Of a DNA stretch of 64,000 nucleotides, positions 1 to 8,639 are shown piece after piece. The DNA is from UBA7330 sp965243485 (GTDB lineage: Bacteria; Bacteroidota; Bacteroidia; Cytophagales; Cyclobacteriaceae). Numbering within the stretch: the first letter of the stretch is position 1; the number at the start of each line of letters is the position of its first letter. Both the position numbers and the translations under genes were made by a program. Location of the stretch: positions 3,224,001 through 3,288,000 of the forward strand of contig CBDEVP010000001.1 of the NCBI GenBank assembly GCA_965243485.1, given 5' to 3'. A model generated the notes under the pieces. The model was not told the DNA's origin. It saw only the letters and a program-made list of their open reading frames with translations, and made no database searches.

Positions 1-3000
1 AAGGAATACCATTGCTGTCTATGAAAACCAGGTACAGCCTGCCCCGGTGATCAGCAGCCTTTCAGCTTATTCGGCAGGTGCTGGGGAAGTCATAACAGTC
101 CGGGGTAATTACTTCGACCCAATCGCAGAAAACAATATGGTGATCTTTGGACAGGTTTCGGGCAATGTCATCAGTTCGACCACAAGTAGCATCGATGTGG
201 AAATCCCGGTCGGAGCCTCACTGGATTTTGTTTCAGTGATCACCAACGGATTGACAGCCATATCAAACAGGAAGTTCACACCCTTGTTTGATGGACAGAT
301 GGTTATTGATGAAAACTCATTTGCCGGGGCGGTCGAATTTGCCACAAGCCGTATTCCTCAAAATACATTAAGAATATCGGATTTAGATAAAGACGGAAAG
401 CCGGATATTGTTGTGAGCATGGGTAATATCGGATTTTTTAGAAATACCTCGACCATGGGGACCATCGATAATGGCTCCTTGACTGCGGCACCGGAAATAT
501 TTTTGGGAGTGTCATCCGTTAATTCTATCGGTCTGTTTGATTTGACCGGAGATGGTAAGTCAGATATCATGCGCAATAGTTCGTCAGCACCCGGGATCTT
601 TCAGAATTTCAGTACCGGGATATCACCTGACTTTATAGAATTTGGTACGTCAGTAGCAGCCGGAGTATCAACAAATGATGCGTTCCTGGGGATGCCGGCA
701 GGCGACCTGAATCAGGATGGAAAGGTAGACCTGCTTTATGCCGGTGCGGGATCATTCAAACTTGTGCAAAACTTCCAACGCTCGGATTCATTGGGTAGTT
801 TAAATCTGAATGATTTTTCAGTAAGCCCTAACCCCGTTACCCTGGCAACCGGGGTTTCTACTTTCCTGGGAGGTGCTTTCGCTGCAGATCTGGATGGTGA
901 TGGCAGGACGGATGTTGGAATTATCGACAGGAATTCTAACCAGATTAAGATCTTCCGGAATGAACTGTCAGATGGTGAACGGGAGAATTGGATTGATAAG
1001 TTTGCCAGTGTGGACCTCCCGGCAGATGGGAGTTCAGTAGCCATGGAAGTCATCGATCTCGATGGCGATGGCGATTTGGAAATAGTCAGCACCAGTACCG
1101 ATACTGATCAAATATCCATCTATCCGAATGAAAGTACAGCCGGAACCATCAGTTTTGGAACTAAATTTACCATAGCCTCAGACCTTGATCCTACGTTACT
1201 ATCATCAGCGGACCTGGATGGTGACGGTAAACCGGAAATAATCTGCGTCTACAACACCCTTCAGCAGGTTTCGGTATTCAGGAATATTAATACAGGTACG
1301 TTAGATGCAGCCTCTTTTGAACTTCGAAATGATTATCCACTTCCTGCAACACCCAGAGGATTAGATGTTGGAGACATCGATCTGGACGGCAGGCCTGATC
1401 TGGTGGTTGGGCTGACAAGCTCAGCCATTGCCATTCTGAAGAACCAGGTCCAGGAGGAAGCTACCATCAGTATAGACCGACAACCATCTGACCAGACGGC
1501 ATGTAGCGGAGAATCCATCGAGTTTACAATTGGGGCGAGCGGAGATACTGGTCTGCAATATCAATGGCAGGAAGATCAGGGAGCTGGTTTTGTTGACCTT
1601 ACTGACAATACCACATATTCGGGAACCATCACTGAGACTTTGGTTATTAATCCGGTGACAACAGATCAAAATGGCTACCGGTATCGATGCCTCGTATCAG
1701 GTGATAATTCTACTCCTGTTTTTTCAGAGATCGTTACATTGACAATTTCTAGTCCGGCCAATCCAACCGTAGCGGGAGATGAATCCTGCGAAGCGGCCCA
1801 ACTGACACTGACTGCTTCCGGAACCACCGATGGCAACTACCGATGGTACGATTCAGAGACCTCTCCTTCACCGATTTCAGGGGAAGTGAACAGCAGCTAC
1901 CTTACGCCGACACTCACTGAAACGACGACCTACTATGTTTCTATTGTTGAAGGACTCTGTGAGAGTGAGCGGATTCCTGCAGTGGCATCGATCATTGATG
2001 TTCCAAACCCTGAGACGACAGGTGATTTTGCATGTTACTCCGGAAGTCTCACATTGACTGCGACCGGGGGCACAGATGGTAATTATCGATGGTACGAATC
2101 ACTCAGTGCCGCTGATCCTATTGCAGGGTTTATGGATGATACCTTTACCACACCTGAGCTTTCAACAACCACGACCTATTATGTTTCGATTGTGGAAGGA
2201 ATCTGTGAAAGTGATCGTATTCCGGTGGAGGCGAGGATCATTGATCCCCCAATACCGGGAGTGACCGGTGGTTTTGTCTGCGGAGAGGGAAGCGTGGAGC
2301 TGATGGCCTCGGGAACGACCGACGGCAACTATAGATGGTATGATTCGGAAACTACTCCGACGCCGATTTCAGGAGAAGTCAACAGCAGCTATCTGACGCC
2401 AAATCTCACTGAAACAACCACCTATTACGTGTCCATCGTTGAGGGGGCCTGTGAGAGTGAACGTGTACCTGTAGTTGCGTCGATTGTTAACCTGCCAGCT
2501 CCTGAAACGACCGGTGATTTTGCATGTGGCTCAGGTAGAATTACATTGACGGCGAGCGGTGGGACTGATGGCAATTACCGATGGTATGAAACAGTTGATG
2601 CTGTAGATCCCATACCAGGGAATGCAGACGGGACCTTTCTCACTCCTGAGATCTCCACCACGACCACCTGGTATGTAGCCATCAATGACGGAACTTGCGA
2701 AAGTGACCGGGTCCCGGTAGAGGCAACGATCATTGATCCCCCAATACCGGGAGTGACCGGTGGTTTTGTCTGCGGAGAGGGAAGCGTGGAGCTGATGGCC
2801 TCGGGAACGACCGATGGCAACTACAGATGGTATGATTCGGAAACTACTCCGACGCCGATTTCAGGAGAAGTGAACAGCAGCTATCTGACGCCAAATCTCA
2901 CTGAAACAACCACCTATTACGTGTCCATTGTTGAAGAGGCCTGTGAGAGTGAACGCATGCCTGTAGTTGCAACGATTGGTAATCTGCCAAACCCTGAAGC

Positions 3001-3943
3001 GACAGGTGATTTTGCATGTTATTCGGGAAGGATTACATTGACGGCCACCGGGGGTGCGGATGGCAATTATCGATGGTATGAAACACCCGATGCTGTCGAA
3101 CCTATAGCAGGGAGTGTAAACGGAACCTTTCTGACTCCGGAGCTCTTCGCAACAACTACTTATTATGTTGCTATCGATGATGGCACCTGTGAAAGTGACC
3201 GGACCCCTGTGGAAGCGATGATCTACAGTCCACCCACCCCTGCGGTGTCGGACGGCTTTGCCTGCGGGCAGTCAAGTGTTCTCTTGATGGCCTCCGGAAC
3301 GACAGATGGCAACTACAGGTGGTACGATTCGGAGACCACCCCATCCCCGATAGCAGGTTTTATGAATGGTACATTCGAGACGCCAGTGATCTCCGAGACT
3401 ACAACCTATTATGTTTCTATTGTGGATGGAAGTTGTGAGAGTGAGCGTGTTGAAGTGGTTGCCGAAATCGGTGAATCTGAAACACCTGAAATAGTCGTGA
3501 TAGATGACTTTCTTGTGGCTCCCGTTGGCGCCGATTCCTATCAATGGTACAATGAAGGGGAGCCAATCCCCGGTGCAGATACAAGATTTCTCGCTATCAA
3601 CTTCAGGGAATATGGCGATTATACCGTTGAATTGAGTCAGGGACAATGTACCAGAAGATCTCTTCCTTTTACATATATTCTGACTTCACTGGATGACCCG
3701 GGATCAAATGTGTTGGTGTATCCAAATCCCTTTAGAGATGTCTTACATATTCGTGGTCTGCATTGGGAGAAAAATCCTACGGTCTTTGTGTATGATCTCA
3801 ACGGGAGAAAAACAAAGGTTCAGGAGGGTCTCAGAATGGGTACAGACTATGTCCTCAATACAGGTACTTTGGCGGCGGGTGTCTATTTACTAATAATCAG
3901 GCAGGACGATTCAATGATAGAGGGGAAAATCGTAAAAAGATAA
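1..3943 (+). CDS. T9SS-sorted multidomain surface protein (FG-GAP and Ig-like repeats), 5' truncated by window
   Basis: The reading frame is already open at the first bases, before the GTG at 47, and encodes the end of an FG-GAP-like unit there, so the true start lies outside the window. Domains in order: an IPT/TIG-like domain, about seven FG-GAP/VCBS calcium-binding repeats (D-x-D-x-D-G type loops, about 300-1430), a conventional Ig-like domain (about 1460-1740), seven tandem Ig-like repeats of about 82 residues, a short Ig-like remnant, and a C-terminal type IX secretion sorting domain with the typical YPNPF motif followed by G-VYLL and a basic K-R end. Established knowledge: such CTDs are recognised by T9SS and the protein is attached to or released from the cell surface. 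The role is probably adhesion or glycan binding; no catalytic domain is visible in the part present. Confidence 0.88.
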   Translation, partial: RNTIAVYENQVQPAPVISSLSAYSAGAGEVITVRGNYFDPIAENNMVIFGQVSGNVISSTTSSIDVEIPVGASLDFVSVITNGLTAISNRKFTPLFDGQMVIDENSFAGAVEFATSRIPQNTLRISDLDKDGKPDIVVSMGNIGFFRNTSTMGTIDNGSLTAAPEIFLGVSSVNSIGLFDLTGDGKSDIMRNSSSAPGIFQNFSTGISPDFIEFGTSVAAGVSTNDAFLGMPAGDLNQDGKVDLLYAGAGSFKLVQNFQRSDSLGSLNLNDFSVSPNPVTLATGVSTFLGGAFAADLDGDGRTDVGIIDRNSNQIKIFRNELSDGERENWIDKFASVDLPADGSSVAMEVIDLDGDGDLEIVSTSTDTDQISIYPNESTAGTISFGTKFTIASDLDPTLLSSADLDGDGKPEIICVYNTLQQVSVFRNINTGTLDAASFELRNDYPLPATPRGLDVGDIDLDGRPDLVVGLTSSAIAILKNQVQEEATISIDRQPSDQTACSGESIEFTIGASGDTGLQYQWQEDQGAGFVDLTDNTTYSGTITETLVINPVTTDQNGYRYRCLVSGDNSTPVFSEIVTLTISSPANPTVAGDESCEAAQLTLTASGTTDGNYRWYDSETSPSPISGEVNSSYLTPTLTETTTYYVSIVEGLCESERIPAVASIIDVPNPETTGDFACYSGSLTLTATGGTDGNYRWYESLSAADPIAGFMDDTFTTPELSTTTTYYVSIVEGICESDRIPVEARIIDPPIPGVTGGFVCGEGSVELMASGTTDGNYRWYDSETTPTPISGEVNSSYLTPNLTETTTYYVSIVEGACESERVPVVASIVNLPAPETTGDFACGSGRITLTASGGTDGNYRWYETVDAVDPIPGNADGTFLTPEISTTTTWYVAINDGTCESDRVPVEATIIDPPIPGVTGGFVCGEGSVELMASGTTDGNYRWYDSETTPTPISGEVNSSYLTPNLTETTTYYVSIVEEACESERMPVVATIGNLPNPEATGDFACYSGRITLTATGGADGNYRWYETPDAVEPIAGSVNGTFLTPELFATTTYYVAIDDGTCESDRTPVEAMIYSPPTPAVSDGFACGQSSVLLMASGTTDGNYRWYDSETTPSPIAGFMNGTFETPVISETTTYYVSIVDGSCESERVEVVAEIGESETPEIVVIDDFLVAPVGADSYQWYNEGEPIPGADTRFLAINFREYGDYTVELSQGQCTRRSLPFTYILTSLDDPGSNVLVYPNPFRDVLHIRGLHWEKNPTVFVYDLNGRKTKVQEGLRMGTDYVLNTGTLAAGVYLLIIRQDDSMIEGKIVKR
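1751..3469 (+). repeat. Seven in-frame Ig-like repeats (about 246 bp each), alternating two subtypes
   Basis: Each unit carries an F-x-C near its start, a DGNYRWY block, a TTTYYV strand and a CES-(E/D)-R end. Subtypes alternate: odd units read ASGTTDGNYRWYDSE, even units read (T/S)GG-DGNYRWYE. Units 3 and 5 (2237-2478 and 2729-2970) are nearly identical at the DNA level and lie exactly 492 bp apart, two units, so the array appears to have grown by duplication of a two-unit block. Each unit has two cysteines that could form a disulfide after export. Confidence 0.9.
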
Positions 3944-4040
3944 GTCTACTGTTGTGTTATATTCTGCTTTAATTAAAGTCTTATTCAGTTTAAATTAACT
4001 GTTACCGGGCTGGTTCTGTATCTGTCTTTCCGGATGCGGG

Positions 4041-4448
4041 TCATGTCAAATACCCCAAAAAACGCTTCGGGAGATAGACATTTTCCAACTCCAATGCTTT
4101 TTTAAATAAGGGAGCAATCTCCTTTACCGTGAAGCCCGCGATACCACACCCGATTTCTGTAACCAGAAAGATCTTTTCAGAATTTTGCTGGGCCTCCTTT
4201 ATAAATTTGTCAATGTAATTCCCTACTTCATTCAACGTTAATTTTGGTCCCCCGGCTCCCGACACGGTTGGTATGGCATAGGTCTGACCGGAGGTAAACC
4301 CGAAGGCCTTTCCCATCTCAGCGCCCCATTTGTCATGCGCCAACTTCGCCGCTCCGCCTCCATGCATACCTTTCAGGTTGGATCCGAAGACAAAAACTTC
4401 ATTTTCCTTTAGCCCGGTGATATGATCCGGTGAAACTCTTTGCTTCAT
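4041..4448 (-). CDS. A1S_2505-like (macro-domain-like) hypothetical protein
   Basis: A 135-residue cytoplasmic protein with no signal or membrane segment. It shows the pattern of the A1S_2505 family of 'phage non-structural/hypothetical' proteins: VFVFGSNLKGMHGGGAAKLA near residues 18-37, a SGQTYAIPT block, FLVTEIGCGIAG around residues 93-105, and a C-terminal NVYLPKRF. The Gly-rich first loop and the later G-C-G-I-A-G loop resemble phosphate-binding loops of macro-fold (ADP-ribose-binding) domains; that fold link is inference from motif layout. It is monocistronic, converging on the T9SS gene. Biochemical function is unknown. Confidence 0.7.
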   Translation of the reverse strand: MKQRVSPDHITGLKENEVFVFGSNLKGMHGGGAAKLAHDKWGAEMGKAFGFTSGQTYAIPTVSGAGGPKLTLNEVGNYIDKFIKEAQQNSEKIFLVTEIGCGIAGFTVKEIAPLFKKALELENVYLPKRFLGYLT

Positions 4449-4844
4449 AGGACGATAGTTCTTTTATTCCTATATTTTCTTACGGGATAAAACATTGATC
4501 GGATTCACATGAAGGCTTTTGTTTGGTTAAGGCTGGTGTTGTCATCATTACAGTCCACTTATCAGAAAAGCTCCAAAGGAGCATTAGAGGGCAGGGTATC
4601 AACCCTGCGTTATTGGATAATGACCAGCACCAGCCCCAAAGGGGCGAAATAAAGAAGTAGAGCCTTTTTTATATCTCTTCCGCCATCTTATTGATCGCTG
4701 CTCATAAATATCAGAAAGACCAAGTACCCAATCGTACGCTCGGCATGTCGTCAGCGACAGGTCCCTGGAAAATCTTCTCTCCGCGGTTAGGATCATGACG
4801 ACCATGATTTTGTCACCGGTCTGGCCACCTCAGATGCGGAAGAT
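4449..4844. other. Intergenic region with clustered short palindromes, no convincing gene
   Basis: No supported ORF. It contains perfect hairpins at 4570-4582 (GCTCC/GGAGC around AAA), 4591-4608 (GCAGGG/CCCTGC), 4633-4645 (GCCCC/GGGGC around AAA) and 4746-4759 (TGTCG/CGACA). The mixture of 'CCAAAGG'-type hairpins with a 'CAGGGT..ACCCTG'-type hairpin resembles dispersed palindromic intergenic repeats common in Bacteroidota genomes (recollection, not searched). A 68-codon minus-strand ORF inside it is judged spurious. Confidence 0.55.
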
Positions 4845-5876
4845 CTATTCGATCGTACATCCTCCGGAGAATCCCTCCGCTGAGAAATCCGAATTAAACT
4901 GACCGGAACTGCCCATATAATCAAGTCGCACGGTGATGGTATGGGTCCCGGAACGCTTGGGAGAACAATACTCAAGCACGTAGAAAGAGTTGGCCTCGTC
5001 ACGCACCTGGTTAGCCACATTTTGGAAGGTCTCGTTGAGATCCAGATCGGAATCAGCAAATTCATAGCCGCTCTTGCCAAAGGTGGACAGAATTCGCTCA
5101 TCTATTTCCGTGCCAAGACCGATGGTGAATATCGTCAGATCACTTCCCGAGGAATTCACGGCATCGGTGGCCTCACCGTCGCTGGCCCAGTTGGCCTGGT
5201 CGGTACCATCGGTGAAGATCACCAGTGATGAGGCGGTTGAAATGTTCGGGTCTATCTTGATTTGTTCCAGCCGCTCACTGACTATCTCTATCCCCTGTAT
5301 CACTGCGCCATTCAGGTTGGTTGAGTTGTCATTGCTAATATTCTCGTCGATGGATTCAATGGATTGAACCAGTTCCTCCCTTGATGTGCTGAAAGGCTTC
5401 AATAAGTGTATGTTTTCTTCACCGTCGAACCAGTAGATCGCCATTTCATAGGATCCGGCATAGGCTTCATCGGGAAGGGGGATGACTGATTCGATAAACC
5501 CGATGGAGGATGCTTTTAAGGTGGGTAAAGCTTCAGCGTTTAATACACTTCCGCTCAGGTCGAGAAGAAGTACCGATGTAAACATAAACTGACCGGGATC
5601 TCTCTGGATTTGTGCAAGTGATTCACTGGTTGAGATCACACTTCCATTTTCGGAGATCGTGAAGTTGTCCGCTTCAAGTCCGGGAATGGGATCACCATTG
5701 TCAAAATCCGCTTTGAAAAACAGGCGTATCTTGGCCGGCGGCTCTGAAGATGACTCCAAAAGATCAAGAATAATTGATCTGCCAGGCTCAACGGGTTCTT
5801 TACCTCCACAGGCAATGATCAGTGAAATCGAGATGAAGACAAGCGTGAATACGGATCCCTTAAGTATGTTGTTCAT
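4845..5876 (-). CDS. von Willebrand factor type A domain lipoprotein
   Basis: A 343-residue lipoprotein: the hydrophobic N-terminus ends in an I-I-A-C lipobox at about residue 23. The VWA domain follows, with the MIDAS signature D-L-S-G-S near residue 110, the threonine-containing segment STNLNGAV and the later FTDGTDQ, all consistent with a divalent-metal adhesion site. Upstream residues 45-95 look like a small beta domain ('GLEADNFTISENG') often seen before VWA in bacterial surface proteins. The C-terminal about 60 residues include two cysteines and the strand-rich ending. It probably mediates protein-protein or matrix interaction at the outer membrane or in the periplasm. Monocistronic; partner unknown. 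Confidence 0.85.
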   Translation of the reverse strand: MNNILKGSVFTLVFISISLIIACGGKEPVEPGRSIILDLLESSSEPPAKIRLFFKADFDNGDPIPGLEADNFTISENGSVISTSESLAQIQRDPGQFMFTSVLLLDLSGSVLNAEALPTLKASSIGFIESVIPLPDEAYAGSYEMAIYWFDGEENIHLLKPFSTSREELVQSIESIDENISNDNSTNLNGAVIQGIEIVSERLEQIKIDPNISTASSLVIFTDGTDQANWASDGEATDAVNSSGSDLTIFTIGLGTEIDERILSTFGKSGYEFADSDLDLNETFQNVANQVRDEANSFYVLEYCSPKRSGTHTITVRLDYMGSSGQFNSDFSAEGFSGGCTIE

Positions 5877-6130
5877 TGAAGATGTTTGGTATGGTTATTC
5901 TGTTAGCATGCAAATGTAGTATCGATTTGTTAACAAAGGGCCGGCTGTAGCTACTCTTTAGTGACACCCAAATAAGAACGACAAGGGAAGCTTCTTATTT
6001 TTTACACGCCTCTAACAACCCAACCCGTAGATCTGTATTGTCCCGATACCAAGTCCGAAAATTGAGTTTAATCCCATCTTTCCCCGATTTGTAAACAGAA
6101 ATCAGGTTCGTATGCATATTTTTAAGGGTG

Positions 6131-7042
6131 ATGGATAAAATGAAGCATATCGTCTTTGGTATAACAGTTTTACTGATTGTAAACCCCGGATTCACCCAAA
6201 GTTCTGATCAGCCGCTCTTCCGGTTTGGCGTGGTAGCGGATGTCCAGTATTGCGATTGTGAGACTTCGGGAAGCCGGCACTACCGGGAATCTCCGGAAAA
6301 GTTCCGGAAGGCTGTGGAGGAGTTGAATAAGCATGACCTGCAGTTTGTCGCCAGCCTGGGAGACTTCATCGACCGCGACTTCGCTAGCTTTTCAGTAGTG
6401 AATGAGATTGCAAAAGACCTGAAAGCACCGCTTTGGCATGCCATCGGCAACCATGAATGGTCGGTGGATGAACCACAGAAAACAAGAGTACAGGGCCAGT
6501 TGGATCTGGAGAAAAGATACTATAGTAAATCACTTCAGGGCTGGCGATTCATCTTTTTGGATGGGAATGCTGTCAGTTTATACGGTACGGCAGACGGGAG
6601 CAGAGAAAATGATGAAGCCCGGACCATCCTGAGAAACCTGGAGGAAAAGGGAGCACCCAATGCTTTCAAATGGAATGGCGCACTGGGATCAAAACAGTTG
6701 AAATGGGTGGAGAAGGAGCTTAAAGCTGCCGATAGATCAGATCAGCAAGTGATCTTCATGTGTCATTTTCCGGTCCGTCCGTATCCGGGATCTCACAACC
6801 TTTGGGATGATAAGAAATTGTTAGAGATCATTGATCAAAATGATCATGTAGTGGCCTACTTCAATGGACATGTGCACAAGGGGCATTACGAGGAAGTATC
6901 GAAAGTGCATTATGTGACTTTTGATGGAATGGTTGAGCACGATACGAATGCCTTTGCTATCGTCAGTGTCTTTGATGACCGGCTGGAGGTTAATGGATAT
7001 GGCCGGGAGCAGGATAGGGTGCTGACAATCAATGAGGATTGA
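6131..7042 (+). CDS. Secreted calcineurin-like metallophosphoesterase, ADPRM-like
   Basis: About 303 residues with an N-terminal signal peptide (MKHIVF...NPGFTQ). All five metallophosphoesterase blocks are visible: DVQYCD, GDFIDRD, GNHEW, CHFPVRP and NGHVHKG. The first block with D-x-Q-Y, then R-HYRES and the spacing to GDFID, resembles Mn-dependent ADP-ribose/CDP-alcohol diphosphatases (ADPRM type) more than generic phosphodiesterases; this subfamily call is inference. The start could be GTG 6128, ATG 6131 or ATG 6140. The last gives the cleanest signal peptide and the best distance from AAGGG. Likely periplasmic nucleotide or phosphodiester scavenging. It stands alone between two intergenic spacers. 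Confidence 0.82.
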   Translation: MDKMKHIVFGITVLLIVNPGFTQSSDQPLFRFGVVADVQYCDCETSGSRHYRESPEKFRKAVEELNKHDLQFVASLGDFIDRDFASFSVVNEIAKDLKAPLWHAIGNHEWSVDEPQKTRVQGQLDLEKRYYSKSLQGWRFIFLDGNAVSLYGTADGSRENDEARTILRNLEEKGAPNAFKWNGALGSKQLKWVEKELKAADRSDQQVIFMCHFPVRPYPGSHNLWDDKKLLEIIDQNDHVVAYFNGHVHKGHYEEVSKVHYVTFDGMVEHDTNAFAIVSVFDDRLEVNGYGREQDRVLTINED

Positions 7043-7063
7043 TCTTTTATTGCTTTAGGTCGG

Positions 7064-7248
7064 TAGCCGTCAACTTAGGAGATTATCATCTTGATCCGTT
7101 TAAAAAAACAAAGCCTCCCCACACCCTAGCCGGGCGCCCCATTCATCCCTGAAGGGACCTTCCACACCTCTTTTTTGGTCGATGGACCGAAAGAGGTGGG
7201 TCCCCTTGAGGGGAAAAAGGGGCAGCGAGGGGCTTAAGTTGACGGCTA
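7064..7248. repeat. About 185-bp palindromic element with 14-bp terminal inverted repeats
   Basis: The sequence TAGCCGTCAACTTA at 7064-7077 is repeated as an exact reverse complement at 7235-7248. The interior has nested complementary blocks, including CACCTCTTTT around 7173 pairing with AAAGAGGTG around 7190, and a C-rich left half facing a G-rich right half. No ORF is inside. The structure looks like a small non-autonomous palindromic element (MITE- or REP-like) or a large folded terminator region after the phosphoesterase gene. No flanking target duplication was recognised. Confidence 0.6.
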
Positions 7249-7250
7249 TG

Positions 7251-7298
7251 GTGTTGTCACCAATCTAAAGAAACAGGTGCTTATGTCAGTGACAACAC
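7251..7298. repeat. 10-bp perfect inverted repeat GTGTTGTCAC upstream of hydrolase gene
   Basis: GTGTTGTCAC at 7251-7260 and its exact reverse complement at 7289-7298 are separated by 28 bp. It lies about 80 bp before the Tat-signal hydrolase start at 7378. It could be an operator for a dimeric regulator or a stem of the neighbouring palindromic element. The same motif recurs after the gene at 8512-8521. Confidence 0.5.
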
Positions 7299-7377
7299 TG
7301 ACATCAAATAGCCAAGTAAGCGTCTACATTGTCATGAAGAAAGCATAATTTTAAAATACCATCATAGAAAATAGAAG

Positions 7378-8439
7378 ATGCAAAATAATCGTCGGGACTT
7401 TCTGAAGACCAACATGCTGCTTGGCCTCGGATCTGCTGTAGCAGGTATTTCATGTTCCAATATCTCAGAATCAGGAAACGATCACTCCAATGCACAAGTG
7501 CCTATGACAGAATCATTATTATCGAAGTATCAGCAATGTCTGGGCGGACCTTTTCCGGAACCAGGTCCATTGAAAACTGAGGTTCATGAAACCATCCGGA
7601 AAGAGGGCTATCGCATTGAATTATTAAGTTATGAGGTACAACCAGGTGACAGGGTGCCCGCTTTTTTGCTGATCCCGGATCAGGTCACCTCAGAACAGCC
7701 GGCACCTGGAATTGCAGTTTGGCACCAGCACAACGGAGAATATCATTTGGGAAAATCCGAACCGGCAGGTCTTGCGGGAAATCCCATGCATCACACGGGC
7801 GTTGCTCTTGCCAAAGAAGGCTATGTGGTGCTTTGTCCGGATGCTTTGTGTTTCGAAGACCGACAGGATCCCTCCGGAAAACTTAAAGGGGGTGCATATG
7901 AACGTTTTGAGTTTCTTCGAGAGGTCGTTAGGGGGCGTAGTATGGCATGGAAAAACATTATCGATATGCAAAGAGCCATCGATGTACTTTGCGAACGACC
8001 GGAAGTGATCGATGATAAGATAGGATGCTATGGCCACTCGATGGGATCGACCCATTCCTGGTTAGTGGGTCCGCTGGAACCGAGATTGAAATGCATTGTG
8101 GGTAATTGTTGCCTGCCCACCTATGACGCCATCGAAGAGGAGCATTTACTGCACTGCTTTCCCAATTTTGTACCCGGCTGGAAACAATATGGCGATACCC
8201 CCGAAATTGCCGCCCTCATCGCACCCAGAGCTTTACATTTAAATCTTGGTGAGAAGGATAGCGGCAGCCCCATTGAGTCTGCCAGACGGGGAGTCGAACG
8301 TATAGCGGATGTTTACCGGAAGGCTGGAGTACCTGATAATTTCACCTGGTTTATCGAGCCGGAGGCTGGTCACGTTTTAACGGAGGCCATGTGGGAGCAA
8401 GTGAAGAGATGTTTTGATAAACACCTGAGATCTGTTTAG
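7378..8439 (+). CDS. Tat-exported alpha/beta hydrolase (acetylxylan esterase/dienelactone hydrolase-like)
   Basis: 353 residues. The N-terminus NNRRDFLKT with a following hydrophobic stretch and S-C-S is a twin-arginine signal with a possible lipobox. The body is an alpha/beta hydrolase: nucleophile elbow GHSMGS (about residue 222), a downstream Asp region around 'NLGEKDSG', and a C-terminal EAGHVL histidine, completing a Ser-Asp-His triad. The N-terminal layout ('YEVQPGDRVPAFLLIPDQ') matches the Abhydrolase_7 / acetyl-xylan-esterase-like group that deacylates sugar esters; the substrate is not deducible. Monocistronic and flanked on both sides by related GTGTTGTCAC-type repeats. Confidence 0.83.
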   Translation: MQNNRRDFLKTNMLLGLGSAVAGISCSNISESGNDHSNAQVPMTESLLSKYQQCLGGPFPEPGPLKTEVHETIRKEGYRIELLSYEVQPGDRVPAFLLIPDQVTSEQPAPGIAVWHQHNGEYHLGKSEPAGLAGNPMHHTGVALAKEGYVVLCPDALCFEDRQDPSGKLKGGAYERFEFLREVVRGRSMAWKNIIDMQRAIDVLCERPEVIDDKIGCYGHSMGSTHSWLVGPLEPRLKCIVGNCCLPTYDAIEEEHLLHCFPNFVPGWKQYGDTPEIAALIAPRALHLNLGEKDSGSPIESARRGVERIADVYRKAGVPDNFTWFIEPEAGHVLTEAMWEQVKRCFDKHLRSV

Positions 8440-8469
8440 AAGAAATAGGTTGGGAGTTCGCGCCCATGT

Positions 8470-8521
8470 CGGTGAACACCAACATTAAGCTTTGTTTAGA
8501 ACTTATGATTGGTGTTGTCAC
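8470..8521. repeat. Imperfect inverted repeat GGTGAACACC / GGTGTTGTCAC after hydrolase gene
   Basis: CGGTGAACACC at 8470-8480 and GGTGTTGTCAC at 8511-8521 are separated by 30 bp, mirroring the arrangement upstream of the hydrolase gene (28-bp spacing). A further GTGTTGTC follows at 8523-8530. No rho-independent T-tract follows, so the role is unclear: operator, terminator or scar of an inserted cassette. Confidence 0.4.
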
Positions 8522-8639
8522 AGTGTTGTCTCCGACCGGAAGATAGGAGTAGTTATCAGCCTTCATCAACTGGCAAATTCAATACTTTATGGAATCTTTG
8601 GTTAAATTAATGCCATATAATACGGTACGTACAGGCTAA

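Noticed and set aside
1751..3469. Repeat array considered as CRISPR or tandem satellite DNA
   Set aside because: The units are about 246 bp, in frame, and code for diverged Ig-like domains; there are no short repeats with spacers and no cas genes.
4599..4805. 68-codon minus-strand ORF in the palindrome cluster
   Set aside because: It runs through several perfect hairpins, has no recognisable motif or ribosome-binding site, and is explained by the repeat sequence.
5995..6195. 66-codon minus-strand ORF before and over the phosphoesterase start
   Set aside because: It overlaps the real signal-peptide region on the other strand and shows no domain; a decayed gene end cannot be excluded but is not supported.
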